From positions 3,720,001 through 3,784,000 of the forward strand of contig FNSS01000001.1 of assembly GCA_900104855.1 (NCBI GenBank): a stretch of 64,000 nucleotides of DNA, read 5' to 3'. Within the stretch, counting starts at the first letter, position 1; every line of letters starts with the position of its first letter. The DNA is from Rhizobiales bacterium GAS188 (GTDB lineage: Bacteria > Pseudomonadota > Alphaproteobacteria > Rhizobiales > Beijerinckiaceae). Positions 18,307 through 27,018 of the stretch are shown here, piece by piece. Made by a program: the position numbers and the translations under genes. Under the pieces are notes generated by a model. It did no database searches. It saw nothing but the letters and a program-made list of their open reading frames with translations, and was not told the origin of the DNA.

Positions 18307-19113
18307 ATGCTGATCGCGCAACTTACGGACCTGCACTTACGTCCACGCGGCATGCCGGCCATTCGCGTAGTCGAGACCAACATGTTCGCTGTGCGCGCTG
18401 TCGCCGCCGTGCTGGCGCTCGATCCGCGTCCCGATGTCGTCCTGGTCACGGGCGATGTCGTCAATAACGGCACGCCCGACGAATATGAGACGGCCCATCA
18501 GATCCTGCAGCGCTTGCCCATGCCGGTCTACGTCGTGCCCGGCAATCACGACCATCGCGAGAATTTCCGCGAAGGGCTGAAGCGCTTCCCCGGCGTCAAT
18601 TCGCATCCGCGCTTCGTGCAATATGCGATCGAGGATTATCCGGTGCGGCTGATCGGACTCGACACCCATATCCCGAAATCGAGCGCCGGCGAATTATGCG
18701 AGGAGCGCCTCGCCTGGCTCGACAAGACGCTGGCGGCCGAGCGCGGCAAGCCGACCCTGATCTTCGCGCATCATCCGCCCTTCATCTGCGGCATCGGCCA
18801 TATGGACAAGATCAGGTTGCTAGACGGCGCCGAGCGCCTGGAAGCCATCGTTCGCTCCAATCCGCAGGTCAAGGCGCTGACCTTCGGCCATCATCACCGG
18901 CCCATCGAGACGCTGTTCGGCGGCGCGCTCGCCTCGATCGCGCCCGGCGTCGCCCATCAGGTGGAGCTCGACCTGCGCGCCGGCGAGACCGAGGGGCAGA
19001 TCGCCATGGAGCCGCCGGCTCTGCGCGTCTGGCGCTGGGACGGCGAGCGCCTGGTGAGCCACATGGCCTATGTCGAGCGCTTTCCCGGGCCTTTCCCCTT
19101 TATCGAAGACTGA
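18307..19113 (+). CDS. GpdQ/CpdA-like metallophosphodiesterase
   Basis: A 268-residue calcineurin-type phosphoesterase with all five metal motifs: DLHLRPRG (D8, H10), GDVVNNG, GNHDHRE, HHPPF and GHHHRP. Family members hydrolyse glycerophosphodiesters or cyclic nucleotides; CpdA lowers cAMP, which would be relevant since two adenylate cyclases lie in this window, but the substrate is not proven. The start is the ATG at 18307. Its last 46 bases overlap the 3' end of the convergent TMEM43-like gene. Confidence 0.88.
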   Translation: MLIAQLTDLHLRPRGMPAIRVVETNMFAVRAVAAVLALDPRPDVVLVTGDVVNNGTPDEYETAHQILQRLPMPVYVVPGNHDHRENFREGLKRFPGVNSHPRFVQYAIEDYPVRLIGLDTHIPKSSAGELCEERLAWLDKTLAAERGKPTLIFAHHPPFICGIGHMDKIRLLDGAERLEAIVRSNPQVKALTFGHHHRPIETLFGGALASIAPGVAHQVELDLRAGETEGQIAMEPPALRVWRWDGERLVSHMAYVERFPGPFPFIED

Positions 19114-20297
19114 TCATCCTGCGGGCTGGCCGTTGCCGGCGCGACTGCGCGCCGGCCACGCAACCTGTGCGCAAGGACGACCAGCACCGCACCGCCGGCA
19201 AGCACCGCGACGGCGGTGAGCGGCCTGAAGGCGAACCAGGCGATGGCGATGGCAATGGGCGCGATGACGAGCGTCGCCAGCAGGGCCACGAAACCGAGAC
19301 CGAAGCCGACCATGCTTCCCACGAAGGGGATGAGGTCGGCGAACACCGCGAGCGGCCGCAGGCACAGAAAGCAGCCGACCCAGATCGCGATCACGAAGGC
19401 GGCGCGCAAGGCCCAGGTCAGGATGGTGTTCTCTTCCTCGGCCGCGGTGAACATGTCGGCGGCGCTCTTGATGCCGGGAGCGATCATGTCGAGCCGGTCG
19501 CCGGCCTGCGTCTGGTAAGGCGCGAATCCCTGCCCTGATTGGGCGGCGATGACGCTGAGCTCGCCGACCGGCATGAGCCGATAGGAGATGCGCATGTCGC
19601 CGATGCGCGGCGAGCCGGGATCCGGCCCGATATAAATCGTGCCGTCGGAGACGTGCATATTGGCGTTGTTGGTGGTGTTTTTGGCCTTGAGCTCCGCCGC
19701 GAGATCCGCCGACACCGCCAGGCGCTGATCGGCCGGGAGTTGCGACAACAGATCCGTGTCGAGCGCGAAGCCGCCGAGCTTTGCGCCCTGCGGGTACAAT
19801 TCGCGGCTCTCGACGGATTTGCCGGGGTTGCGGTGCTCCTGCGCATGCTGGAAGCGGCTCGAATCGATGGCATCTTCCGACCAGAGCTTCTGGTAGTCAT
19901 AGGTCGTGGTCTGGGTCTCGCTGCCGCCGACATTCTTGTGCGTCTCGGTGCGCTTATCCTCCTTCCACTGATACATCTCGGAGATGCGCTTCAGGCGAAG
20001 CGCCGGGGCGGAGACGCCGAAATCGCCGTCGCGCGGTGGCGAGGCGACGCTCGAGCGGCCAGCCACATGCACGAGCTTTCCCGCTTTTGCAGGGTCGAGG
20101 CTTTGCGCATCGACGTCGACCACGAGGCCGCGCCCTTGCGCCAGCGAGCGTGCGGTCTGCACCGCCCGGTGCTCGTTCCAGAAGATGCCGGCGACGGAGC
20201 CCACCACCAGCACGAGGCCGATGAGGATGCCGATGAACGCATTCTTGATGCGTGTGAACCAGGAAATCGTCGTGGTTTCGGTGAAGCTGTCCGACAT
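19068..20297 (-). CDS. TMEM43-family membrane protein
   Basis: A 409-residue protein starting at ATG 20297 (MSDSFTETTTISWFTRIKNA). One N-terminal transmembrane helix (about 18-40) is followed by a large extracytoplasmic domain with YQWKEDKRTETHKNVGGSETQTTTYDYQ-type content, then three or four helices near the C-terminus and a basic Ser-rich tail. This order matches TMEM43/LUMA, a family shared by bacteria and animals whose bacterial role is unknown. It overlaps the convergent phosphodiesterase gene by 46 bases. Confidence 0.8.
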   Translation of the reverse strand: MSDSFTETTTISWFTRIKNAFIGILIGLVLVVGSVAGIFWNEHRAVQTARSLAQGRGLVVDVDAQSLDPAKAGKLVHVAGRSSVASPPRDGDFGVSAPALRLKRISEMYQWKEDKRTETHKNVGGSETQTTTYDYQKLWSEDAIDSSRFQHAQEHRNPGKSVESRELYPQGAKLGGFALDTDLLSQLPADQRLAVSADLAAELKAKNTTNNANMHVSDGTIYIGPDPGSPRIGDMRISYRLMPVGELSVIAAQSGQGFAPYQTQAGDRLDMIAPGIKSAADMFTAAEEENTILTWALRAAFVIAIWVGCFLCLRPLAVFADLIPFVGSMVGFGLGFVALLATLVIAPIAIAIAWFAFRPLTAVAVLAGGAVLVVLAHRLRGRRAVAPATASPQDDQSSIKGKGPGKRST

Positions 20298-20401
20298 TTG
20301 CCCCAAGCCCCCGTCCCTGCACCAGGGCGGCCCGCCTGCCACCCTCGCCGCATCTTCAGGCAATGAGCCGGGAAAGCAAGCAGCGCTTCGCGGCGAGGCG
20401 C

Positions 20402-21139
20402 TCAGGCCGTCGAGCGCAAAACATCCGCGAGGCTCGGCGATTTCTTTTCGCCCAATGTCAGGTCGAGGCCCGAAAGCAGGTCGACGAGATGGCTTCGCAT
20501 CAGGTCCGCTGCATTTTTTGCGTCGCCTTTTGCGATCGCCTCGACCAGATCGTGATGCGCATGGGTTTCGCAGGTCGCGTCACGGCGCTGCCAGTAGAGC
20601 GCGATGATCAGCGACGACCGCGAGACGAGCTCCTCGATCATGCCGGTAAAGGTCGAGTGGCCGGCGATCCCTGCCAGCGCTACGTGGAAACGCGCCGACA
20701 GCGCGATGGCGTCGCTGTCCCGCCCGGTTTTGAGCGCAACCTGCTCTTCCTTGAGATGTGCGCGCAGGGCAGAAATGTCATCCCTCTTCGCGGAAGCCGC
20801 CGCGAGGGCGGCGACCCTCGGCTCGATCAGAGCGCGGGCCTCGAATATCTCCCGCGCTTCCTTCTTCGACGGTTGCGCCACGAAGGCGCCGCGGTTCGGC
20901 TCGAGCCGCACCAGCCGATCATGGGCGAGCGCTTGCAGCGCGGCGCGAACGACGCTGCGGCTCACCGCATAGATGGAAGCGAGCTCATCCTCGGGCAATT
21001 TGGTGCCGGGCGCGACGCGATGGGAGAGGATCGCATCCTTCAAGCCCGCATAGACCTCCGGCCAGCGCCTGACGGCCTTCGCCTCCGCCGGCCCTGCGCC
21101 GTTGATCTTTTGCCGAGCCATCATCCCAGTCTTTCGCAT
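20402..21139 (-). CDS. GntR-family (FCD/FadR-type) transcriptional regulator
   Basis: A 245-residue regulator. An N-terminal winged helix (about residues 27-95; GTKLPEDELASIYAVSRSVVRAALQAL) is followed by an all-helical FCD ligand domain (about 105-225; EIFEARALIEPRVAALAA, FHVALAGIAGHS, HHDLVEAI), where metal-binding His residues are expected. Met 6 or Met 7 could also be the start. It lies downstream of the racemase and importer genes, 118 bases from the racemase stop, on the same strand. It is the natural regulator of the island, and the TGTYRACA palindromes at 26777-26806 are its most likely target. Confidence 0.88.
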   Translation of the reverse strand: MRKTGMMARQKINGAGPAEAKAVRRWPEVYAGLKDAILSHRVAPGTKLPEDELASIYAVSRSVVRAALQALAHDRLVRLEPNRGAFVAQPSKKEAREIFEARALIEPRVAALAAASAKRDDISALRAHLKEEQVALKTGRDSDAIALSARFHVALAGIAGHSTFTGMIEELVSRSSLIIALYWQRRDATCETHAHHDLVEAIAKGDAKNAADLMRSHLVDLLSGLDLTLGEKKSPSLADVLRSTA

Positions 21140-21257
21140 TGCGTGAAAAGCGCCGGCTATCTAGCGCATCTTCCTTTGCGGTTGAAGCGATCGGGCCCAA
21201 GGGCAGACCCGCACCCGCGGGCGGCCCTGACGCCGGCACGCAAGAGCACAGCCGCGC

Positions 21258-22028
21258 TCACGGCAAGCCCGCCTTTCCAGGTGCGGCTTCGAGTGGCGTC
21301 TCAGCCGGTGAAAAGGGCGCGAAGACGCCGGAAAAGAGCTTGCCGCGCGGTGAGGCATAGCCTCCCGCCTTCGACGTCCTCAATCCGAGGCTGACGAGCC
21401 CCTCGCAGAGCTTGACGGCGCAGACCACGCCATCGAAGACCGGCACGCCATGCTCATGCGAGAGCGCCGCTGCGAGATCCGTCATGCCGGCACATCCGAG
21501 CACGATCGCCTCCGCCCGGTCCTCCCGGAGCGCGCGGCCGATTTCCTCGGATATCCGTTGGCGCGCGGCCGATCCCGGCTGCTCCAGCTCCAGGACCGGC
21601 ACGTCCGACGCCCGTACTTTGGCGCAACGCGCCGCAAGCCCGTATTTGACGAGATTATGCTCGATCGCCGGCACCGAGCGCGATAACGTCGTCACGACGC
21701 TGAACTTGCCGGCGATGAGGCTTGCCATGTGGAAGGCTGCCTCGCCGATGCCGATCACCGGCGCCCCGGTCACGCAGCGTGCGGCATCGAGGCCGGTATC
21801 GTCGAAGCAGGCCACCACATAAGCATCCATGTCGGGCGCCTTGTTGAGTTCCCCGATCAGCCCCGGCACCGAGAAGGCCTCATCGAAATAGCCCTCGATG
21901 CTGGGCGGCCCGTGCTCGGGATTGACCGCGACGATCTCTGTCCCCGCGGCTGCGACAGCCGCGGCGGCAGCTCCGATCTTGCGCGTCATCGACACGGTCG
22001 TATTCGGATTGATCACGAGTATGCGCAT
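21258..22028 (-). CDS. Asp/Glu (hydantoin) racemase-family protein
   Basis: A 256-residue protein; the ATG at 22028 begins the conserved MRILVINPNTTVSMT. Both catalytic Cys of the cofactor-independent racemase fold are present (C74 in VVACFDDTGLDAAR and C179 in VLGCAGMTDLA). The family includes hydantoin racemase, aspartate racemase and maleate isomerase; the INPNTT start is typical of the hydantoin racemase branch. It follows the livF-like gene by 32 bases, so it is probably the last enzyme gene of the importer operon and acts on the imported compound. Confidence 0.88.
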   Translation of the reverse strand: MRILVINPNTTVSMTRKIGAAAAAVAAAGTEIVAVNPEHGPPSIEGYFDEAFSVPGLIGELNKAPDMDAYVVACFDDTGLDAARCVTGAPVIGIGEAAFHMASLIAGKFSVVTTLSRSVPAIEHNLVKYGLAARCAKVRASDVPVLELEQPGSAARQRISEEIGRALREDRAEAIVLGCAGMTDLAAALSHEHGVPVFDGVVCAVKLCEGLVSLGLRTSKAGGYASPRGKLFSGVFAPFSPAETPLEAAPGKAGLP

Positions 22029-22060
22029 CGCAGTGCCTGCAGGTCTCAATGCTTGCCGCC

Positions 22061-22783
22061 TCAAAGTTCGCCGCCGAGATAAAGATGCTTCACGCGCTCG
22101 TCGCCGAGAAGCTCGGCGGACCTCCCCGACAGCGCCACCGAGCCGGTGGTCAGCGCGTAGGCCCGCTGCGATATTCTCAGCGCCATGCGGGAGTTCTGCT
22201 CGACCAGGAGGACGCTCACCTTCTCGTCGCGATTGATGGCGACGATCGAGCGCGCAATGTCCTGCACGAGCTTGGGCGCGACGCCGAGGGACGGCTCGTC
22301 GAGAAGCAAGAGCCGTGGCTTCGCCATCAGCGCCCGGCTGATGACCAGCATCTGCTGTTCCCCGCCGCTCATGGTGCCGGCAGCTTGCGAGTAGCGCTCC
22401 TTGAGGCGCGGAAAGCGGCCGAGGACCATTTCGAGGGTGCGGCCGATCTCCCCTTTGTCCGTGCGTGCGAAGGCGCCCATCAAAAGGTTGTCCTTCACCG
22501 ACATGAGGGGAAAGACGCGCCGGCCCTCGGGCACCATGGCGATGCCCAGCTTGACGATCTCGTCGGGCTCGAGCCCGTCGATGCGCCGGCCTTGAAAATG
22601 GATATAGCCTGACTTGATTCGCCGCAGCCCCGTGATCGCCCGCAGGATCGAGGATTTTCCAGCTCCGTTGGCGCCGATCAGCGCCACGGTCTCACCTTCA
22701 TTGACCTCGAGCGACACGCCCTTCAGCGCATAGACATGATCGTAATAGAGCTCGACGCTTGAGAAAGTCAGCAGCTGGCCCAT
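22061..22783 (-). CDS. Branched-chain-type ABC transporter ATP-binding protein (LivF-like)
   Basis: A 240-residue ATPase: Walker A GANGAGKSS, signature MSGGEQQMLVISRAL, Walker B LLLDEPSLG, and the LVEQNSRMAL switch typical of LivF. With the LivG-like gene 2 bases upstream it should drive the LivH/LivM-like permeases. The set belongs to the HAAT family, which takes up branched-chain amino acids, amides, urea or aromatic acids; operon context points to a compound handled by the racemase and flavoenzymes nearby. Confidence 0.9.
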   Translation of the reverse strand: MGQLLTFSSVELYYDHVYALKGVSLEVNEGETVALIGANGAGKSSILRAITGLRRIKSGYIHFQGRRIDGLEPDEIVKLGIAMVPEGRRVFPLMSVKDNLLMGAFARTDKGEIGRTLEMVLGRFPRLKERYSQAAGTMSGGEQQMLVISRALMAKPRLLLLDEPSLGVAPKLVQDIARSIVAINRDEKVSVLLVEQNSRMALRISQRAYALTTGSVALSGRSAELLGDERVKHLYLGGEL

Positions 22784-22785
22784 CG

Positions 22786-23565
22786 CTAGATTCCGATCGT
22801 CTCGTCTTCGCTGCCGAGATAGGCCTCGATCACCTTCTCGTCGCGCTGGATGTCGGCCGGCGTGCCTTCGGCGATCTTCTGGCCGAAATTGAGCACCACG
22901 ACGCGATCCGAAATCCGCATGACCGCCGCCATGTCGTGCTCGACGAGGAGAACCGTGACGCCGCGCTCGCGCACCGCGCGCACCAGCTCGACCGCCCGCT
23001 TGGTCTCGGCATGGTTCATGCCCGCGAAGGGTTCGTCGAGGAGCAGGATGGTGGGACCGGTGGCAAGACCGATAGCGATGCCGAGCGCGCGCAACAGGCC
23101 ATGCGGCAGGTTGCTCGCGATTTCAGTCCTGATCGAGCCGAGATCGAGGAAGTCGAGGATCTCGTCCGCCGAACGACCGAACTCCGCCTCGTCGCGGCGC
23201 GCGGCGGCCGAGCCGAGGAAAAATCCGGCGAGGCTGGCGGTGGAGCGCAGGTGATGGGCGATGATGACATTGTCGCGCACCGTCATGCCTTTGAAGATGG
23301 TGGTTTCCTGAAAAGTCCGGACGACGCCCTTGCGAGCCGCGATATGGGGAGCGAGGCCCGAAATGCGCTCGCCGCGGAAGAGGACCTCTCCGGCGCTCGG
23401 CCTCAGGAATGAAGAGATCAGCTTGAAGAGTGTCGATTTACCGGCCCCGTTCGGGCCGATGATCGACACGATCTCACCTTCCGCGATATCGAAGGAGATG
23501 TCGTTGACGGCGACGAGGCCGCCGAAGCGCTTCGTGACATGTGACACCTTCAGGAGATCGGTCAC
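22786..23565 (-). CDS. Branched-chain-type ABC transporter ATP-binding protein (LivG-like)
   Basis: A 259-residue ATPase starting at GTG. Walker A is GPNGAGKST, Walker B LLLDEPFAGMNHAE and the H-loop region LLVEHDMAAVM, all typical of LivG. The signature region reads LPHGLLRALGIAIGL rather than LSGGQ-type wording, a visible departure that is tolerated in some LivG proteins. It sits four bases after the LivM-like stop. It is one of the two motor subunits of the island importer. Confidence 0.88.
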   Translation of the reverse strand: MTDLLKVSHVTKRFGGLVAVNDISFDIAEGEIVSIIGPNGAGKSTLFKLISSFLRPSAGEVLFRGERISGLAPHIAARKGVVRTFQETTIFKGMTVRDNVIIAHHLRSTASLAGFFLGSAAARRDEAEFGRSADEILDFLDLGSIRTEIASNLPHGLLRALGIAIGLATGPTILLLDEPFAGMNHAETKRAVELVRAVRERGVTVLLVEHDMAAVMRISDRVVVLNFGQKIAEGTPADIQRDEKVIEAYLGSEDETIGI

Positions 23566-23569
23566 CGCC

Positions 23570-24544
23570 TCATCCCTGCTTCTTCGAAAGGAGACGCAGG
23601 CTCAAGAGCCCATTGGGCAAGAACAGCATCAGAGCGATCAGCACCGACGCGTAAATGAGCTGTTGGTATTCGCCGGTCTGGAAGAGGAAGTCCCAGCCGA
23701 AATAGAGGACGAAGGTGCCGACGATCGGGCCGAAGACGTAGCCGAGCCCGCCGAGAAAACAGTTCAGCATGAAATTGACCGAGTCGGTGACGGTGAAGCT
23801 CGACGGATAGATCGATTGCGAGATTGCCACGAACATAGCCCCGCCGATACCGCCCAGAAAGGAGGAGACCGCGTAGGCAATAACGCGCAGCCAGGCGATG
23901 TTCACGCCGATCGAGGACGCCAGCTCCTCATTCTGCTGCAGCGACATGCAGAGCCGGCCGAGGCGCGAATGCACCAGCCTGTAGAGGCCGGCAAAGCACA
24001 GTGCCATCAGGACGACCGACACGATGTAGAAGGCAAGACGCGGGTTCTGAAGCGTGGCGAAGTCCGGGACGAGCGTGAGGCCGAGCACGCCGATCGCGCC
24101 AGGCAAGGGAATGTTCACCATCCCTGAGGCGCCATGGGTGACCGGCAGCGCCAGCGCGAGAAGTCGTGCCACCTCGGTCAGGACCAGCGTGACCATGGCG
24201 AAATAGACGCCGCGCAGCTTGAGGATCGGCAAGCCGATCAGCACGCTCGCCGCCACGCAGAACAGCCCGGCGAGCGGCAGCGTCAGCCAGAAGGAGAAGC
24301 CGTAATCGACGACGAGGATGGCAGCCACATAGCCGCCGATCAGCGCATAGGCGCCCTGGCCGATATTGATGCGGCCGATATAGAAGGTCAGCCACACGCC
24401 GGCGCTGGCGATGCTGAGCAGTGCGACCGAGGTCAGCGTGTAATAGAGGTCGCTGCGCCCGGTGGCTGCGATCGCCCACGGCACGACGAGAAGCAGGATG
24501 GCGAGACATAGTGCCGTCGCTGCGAGCTTTTTCATTCGCGACAT
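23570..24544 (-). CDS. Branched-chain-type ABC transporter permease (LivM-like)
   Basis: A 324-residue membrane protein with the LivM motif NIGQGAYALIGGYVAAIL near residue 60 and the EAA-like loop near EELASSIGVNIAWLRVIAYAVSSFLGGIGG. About eight to ten hydrophobic helices are visible. It starts at ATG 24544 (a second in-frame Met three codons later is possible), six bases after the LivH-like stop. It forms the translocation path with the LivH-like subunit. Confidence 0.9.
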   Translation of the reverse strand: MSRMKKLAATALCLAILLLVVPWAIAATGRSDLYYTLTSVALLSIASAGVWLTFYIGRINIGQGAYALIGGYVAAILVVDYGFSFWLTLPLAGLFCVAASVLIGLPILKLRGVYFAMVTLVLTEVARLLALALPVTHGASGMVNIPLPGAIGVLGLTLVPDFATLQNPRLAFYIVSVVLMALCFAGLYRLVHSRLGRLCMSLQQNEELASSIGVNIAWLRVIAYAVSSFLGGIGGAMFVAISQSIYPSSFTVTDSVNFMLNCFLGGLGYVFGPIVGTFVLYFGWDFLFQTGEYQQLIYASVLIALMLFLPNGLLSLRLLSKKQG

Positions 24545-24550
24545 GCGACC

Positions 24551-25417
24551 TCAACCCCAAGGTTTGCCCATGAGCCCGTTCGGGCGCAGGCTGAGGAAGA
24601 CCATCAAAGCGGCGAAGATGACGAGATAGGTGATGTCCCCATAGGCATGCAGCACCGAAAGTCCGACCGATTCCATCATGCCTAAGATGAATCCGCCGGC
24701 GATGGCGCCCCCCACGACGCCGGCGCCGCCGATCATGACCATCATGAAGGCCTTGATCGAAATCGGCCCGCCAATGCCGGAACTGATGCCCGTGATCACG
24801 ACCAGCAATCCCCCGACGACGCCGGCGAGCATCGCGCCGAGCGCAAAGCCGATCATGGAATAGCGGTCGACCCGAACGCCCATCAGCTGGGCGGCAACCC
24901 GGTCCTGCGCCAGCGCGCGCATGGCGCGGCCGGGCTTGCTGTATTGCATGAACAGCACGAAGGCTGCGATGCAGACGATGGCGAGCGCACCGACGAGCAT
25001 GCGATCATAGGGCATGATCAGCAAATCGGAGGTGAACACGCCCCTGATGATCTTCGGCACGCCGCGTTGCTTCTCGCCGAACAGCAAAAGGATCAGCGCG
25101 TCGAGGAGGAAGGCGATCGCGGCAGCAAGAAGCATCGTGCTTTCTTCGCGCAGGCTCCGCCGGATCACCGGGCGGAACAGGAATTTCTCGATCAGCGCGC
25201 CGATGATCGCCAGCGTCACTCCGGAGGCGAAAAGTGCCACCACGAATGGCAAGCCCAGCCGCCCATAGATCGTATAGGTGACGAACCCCCCGAGAACATA
25301 CATCTGCCCATGCGCGAAGTTGAGCACATTCATCAGCGCGAAGATCAAGGTCAGTCCGAGCGCGATCAGAGCGTATTGCGCGCCGAGATAGAGCCCGTTG
25401 GCGAGGACTTGTTCCAT
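24551..25417 (-). CDS. Branched-chain-type ABC transporter permease (LivH-like)
   Basis: A 288-residue permease. The ATG at 25417 gives the family N-terminus MEQVLANGLYLGAQYALIALG; the open frame extends upstream but with unrelated content. Typical LivH features are LNFAHGQMYVLGGF near residue 35 and AQDRVAAQLMGVRVDRYSMIGFALGAMLAG near 190. The gene follows the substrate-binding protein after 73 bases and precedes LivM-like by six bases. Confidence 0.9.
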   Translation of the reverse strand: MEQVLANGLYLGAQYALIALGLTLIFALMNVLNFAHGQMYVLGGFVTYTIYGRLGLPFVVALFASGVTLAIIGALIEKFLFRPVIRRSLREESTMLLAAAIAFLLDALILLLFGEKQRGVPKIIRGVFTSDLLIMPYDRMLVGALAIVCIAAFVLFMQYSKPGRAMRALAQDRVAAQLMGVRVDRYSMIGFALGAMLAGVVGGLLVVITGISSGIGGPISIKAFMMVMIGGAGVVGGAIAGGFILGMMESVGLSVLHAYGDITYLVIFAALMVFLSLRPNGLMGKPWG

Positions 25418-25490
25418 GGAGGCGGGTCCGAGCTGCGAAGGGCTCGAGCGTCTGCCCGAGCCCCTGTGCTTTAAGGGAAGCGCCGCCCGC

Positions 25491-26690
25491 TCAGTCGACT
25501 TCGCCGACGAACAACGTCGTGAACTTGCCGTCCCTGTACTCGTTGACGACCATGGGCACCGAGATCTGCCGCTTCTGTCCGAAGGAGGCCTTGCCGACAT
25601 ATTTCAGCTTGCCGTCCCCCTTCACATAGGGATTGGCGGCCGCGAAGCTGTCCACGGTCTTCTTGAATTCATCGACATTGTCGATCGCCGCCGGATCGGC
25701 CTTCAGGGTCTCGAGAATATAGTCGAGGGCATAGACCTTGGTGTTCGACTCGTCATTGTATTCGCCGAATTTCTTGGTGTAGCGGGCGACGAACTCCTTC
25801 ATCGTGTCCGAGGCGATTTCCGGCGTCGACGCGCCGCCGACCGAGATGAAGCCGTTGGCGAGCTCGCCGGCGCCTTCCTCCAACACCTTTGCGTCTTGCG
25901 CCGTTTCGGTCGAGATCAGCCCCTGATAGCCGAGCTCGCGCGCTGCACGAATGAGCTGCGGCGCATTGCCGGGCGCGACGCCCGAAAGCACGAGGAGATC
26001 AGGCTTCAGCTTGACGACCGGCGTCAGCACCGGCGTGAAGTCGCGCGTGTCATTCTGGTAGGTATCCTTGTCGGCGACCACCTGGAGCCCTAGCGCCTTC
26101 GCCGCCACGACTCCGCCGTCGCGCTGGCTCAACGGATCGGATTCGTTGGCCGCGACGAAGGCGACCGTCTTCACGCCCTTATTGTCCTTGAGGTATTTGT
26201 AGATCGCCGGGCCCGACTGATAATTGGCGATCATGCCGAGAACGGCATTCGAGGCGGGCGCGACATAAAGCGACTTCGGAAACGCGTAGGGGAAGTAGAT
26301 GATACCCTTCGCCTCGGCCACCGGGCGGACGGCGGCTGCGCCGTCATCGACATTCGGACCGACCACGTAGTGGATTCCCTCCTGCGCCATCTTTTCCATG
26401 CCCGCGATGGCGCGCTTGGGGTCCTTCTGGTCGTCGAAAGTGACGATGTTGATGTCGTAGGTCTCGCCGCCGATCTTCACGCCTCCCTTTTCGTTGAGCC
26501 AATCGGCCCGGGTCTGCATGGACCGGACATTCGAGGTGCCCCAGGCCGCGGCCGGACCGCTGGTCACCCCGACAAATCCGATCTTGAGTGTTTTGTTGGC
26601 CGCGTCGGCGGAGAGCGTGCCCGCCATGATGGCCAGAGCCGAAGCGGCGCCAAGCGCCACGACATTCCATGCTGAGCGTCGGTTGATCAT
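25491..26690 (-). CDS. Branched-chain-type ABC transporter substrate-binding protein
   Basis: A 399-residue periplasmic protein of the Peripla_BP_6 family. The N-terminus is a signal peptide (MINRRSAWNVVALGAASALA, cut near LSADAANK), then the type I fold starts at LKIGFVGVTSGPAAAWG. An AGGAAA-like site precedes the ATG. It is the first gene of the importer operon. The ligand cannot be deduced; relatives bind amino acids, amides or aromatic acids. The promoter should lie in the gap to 27018, where a strong palindrome is found. Confidence 0.9.
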   Translation of the reverse strand: MINRRSAWNVVALGAASALAIMAGTLSADAANKTLKIGFVGVTSGPAAAWGTSNVRSMQTRADWLNEKGGVKIGGETYDINIVTFDDQKDPKRAIAGMEKMAQEGIHYVVGPNVDDGAAAVRPVAEAKGIIYFPYAFPKSLYVAPASNAVLGMIANYQSGPAIYKYLKDNKGVKTVAFVAANESDPLSQRDGGVVAAKALGLQVVADKDTYQNDTRDFTPVLTPVVKLKPDLLVLSGVAPGNAPQLIRAARELGYQGLISTETAQDAKVLEEGAGELANGFISVGGASTPEIASDTMKEFVARYTKKFGEYNDESNTKVYALDYILETLKADPAAIDNVDEFKKTVDSFAAANPYVKGDGKLKYVGKASFGQKRQISVPMVVNEYRDGKFTTLFVGEVD

Positions 26691-27018
26691 TGTTTTTTTC
26701 CTGTTGGAAGCGGGCGCGTCGGCGCCTCGTTGTCAGACCATCGCAGCAGGGAAAGTGAATTCCAGAATCGCGATCGTGTCAACAATCCAATTCGTTATTG
26801 TTGACAATTTGGTGCGGTGCGAGACGTCTGGCTAGGGCGCCGGCTGGGGCTCCTTCTCCCCGCAAGCGACCGCAAACGGGTAGAGGTGAAAGACGATGCT
26901 CCCATATGACCCACGCTGACTTCCACGGCGAATGAAACTGAGCCATCATCCGGACAATCGCTCAGGACGACAGTTGAATCCTGACTACCCCTTGGCTACG
27001 CCTGCAGGGAGGGAAGCC
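26691..27018. promoter_or_regulatory. Divergent promoter region of the catabolic island
   Basis: The gap between the importer operon (minus) and the flavoenzyme operon (plus) contains the inverted TGTYRACA pair at 26777-26806. The outer parts of the palindrome also spell TTGACA in each direction (26801-26806 on plus, 26782-26777 on minus), so both arms could serve as -35 elements for divergent promoters. No good -10 hexamer was found at standard spacing on either strand. Part of this region (26932-27018) is an open frame joined to the downstream gene. Confidence 0.55.
26777..26806. promoter_or_regulatory. Palindromic operator candidate for the GntR regulator
   Basis: TGTCAACAAT at 26777-26786 and ATTGTTGACA at 26797-26806 are perfect inverted repeats with a 10-base spacer. 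The right site extended by two bases, ATTGTTGACAAT, is itself a palindrome. FCD-type GntR regulators commonly bind TGTNNACA-like cores, so the regulator at 20402-21139 is the likely ligand. Repression of both operons would follow from the overlap with candidate -35 elements; this is inference. Confidence 0.65.

Noticed and set aside
26807-26931. Complete sigma-70 promoter downstream of TTGACA on the plus strand
   Set aside because: No acceptable -10 hexamer lies 16-18 bases from the TTGACA at 26801-26806, so I list only the palindrome.
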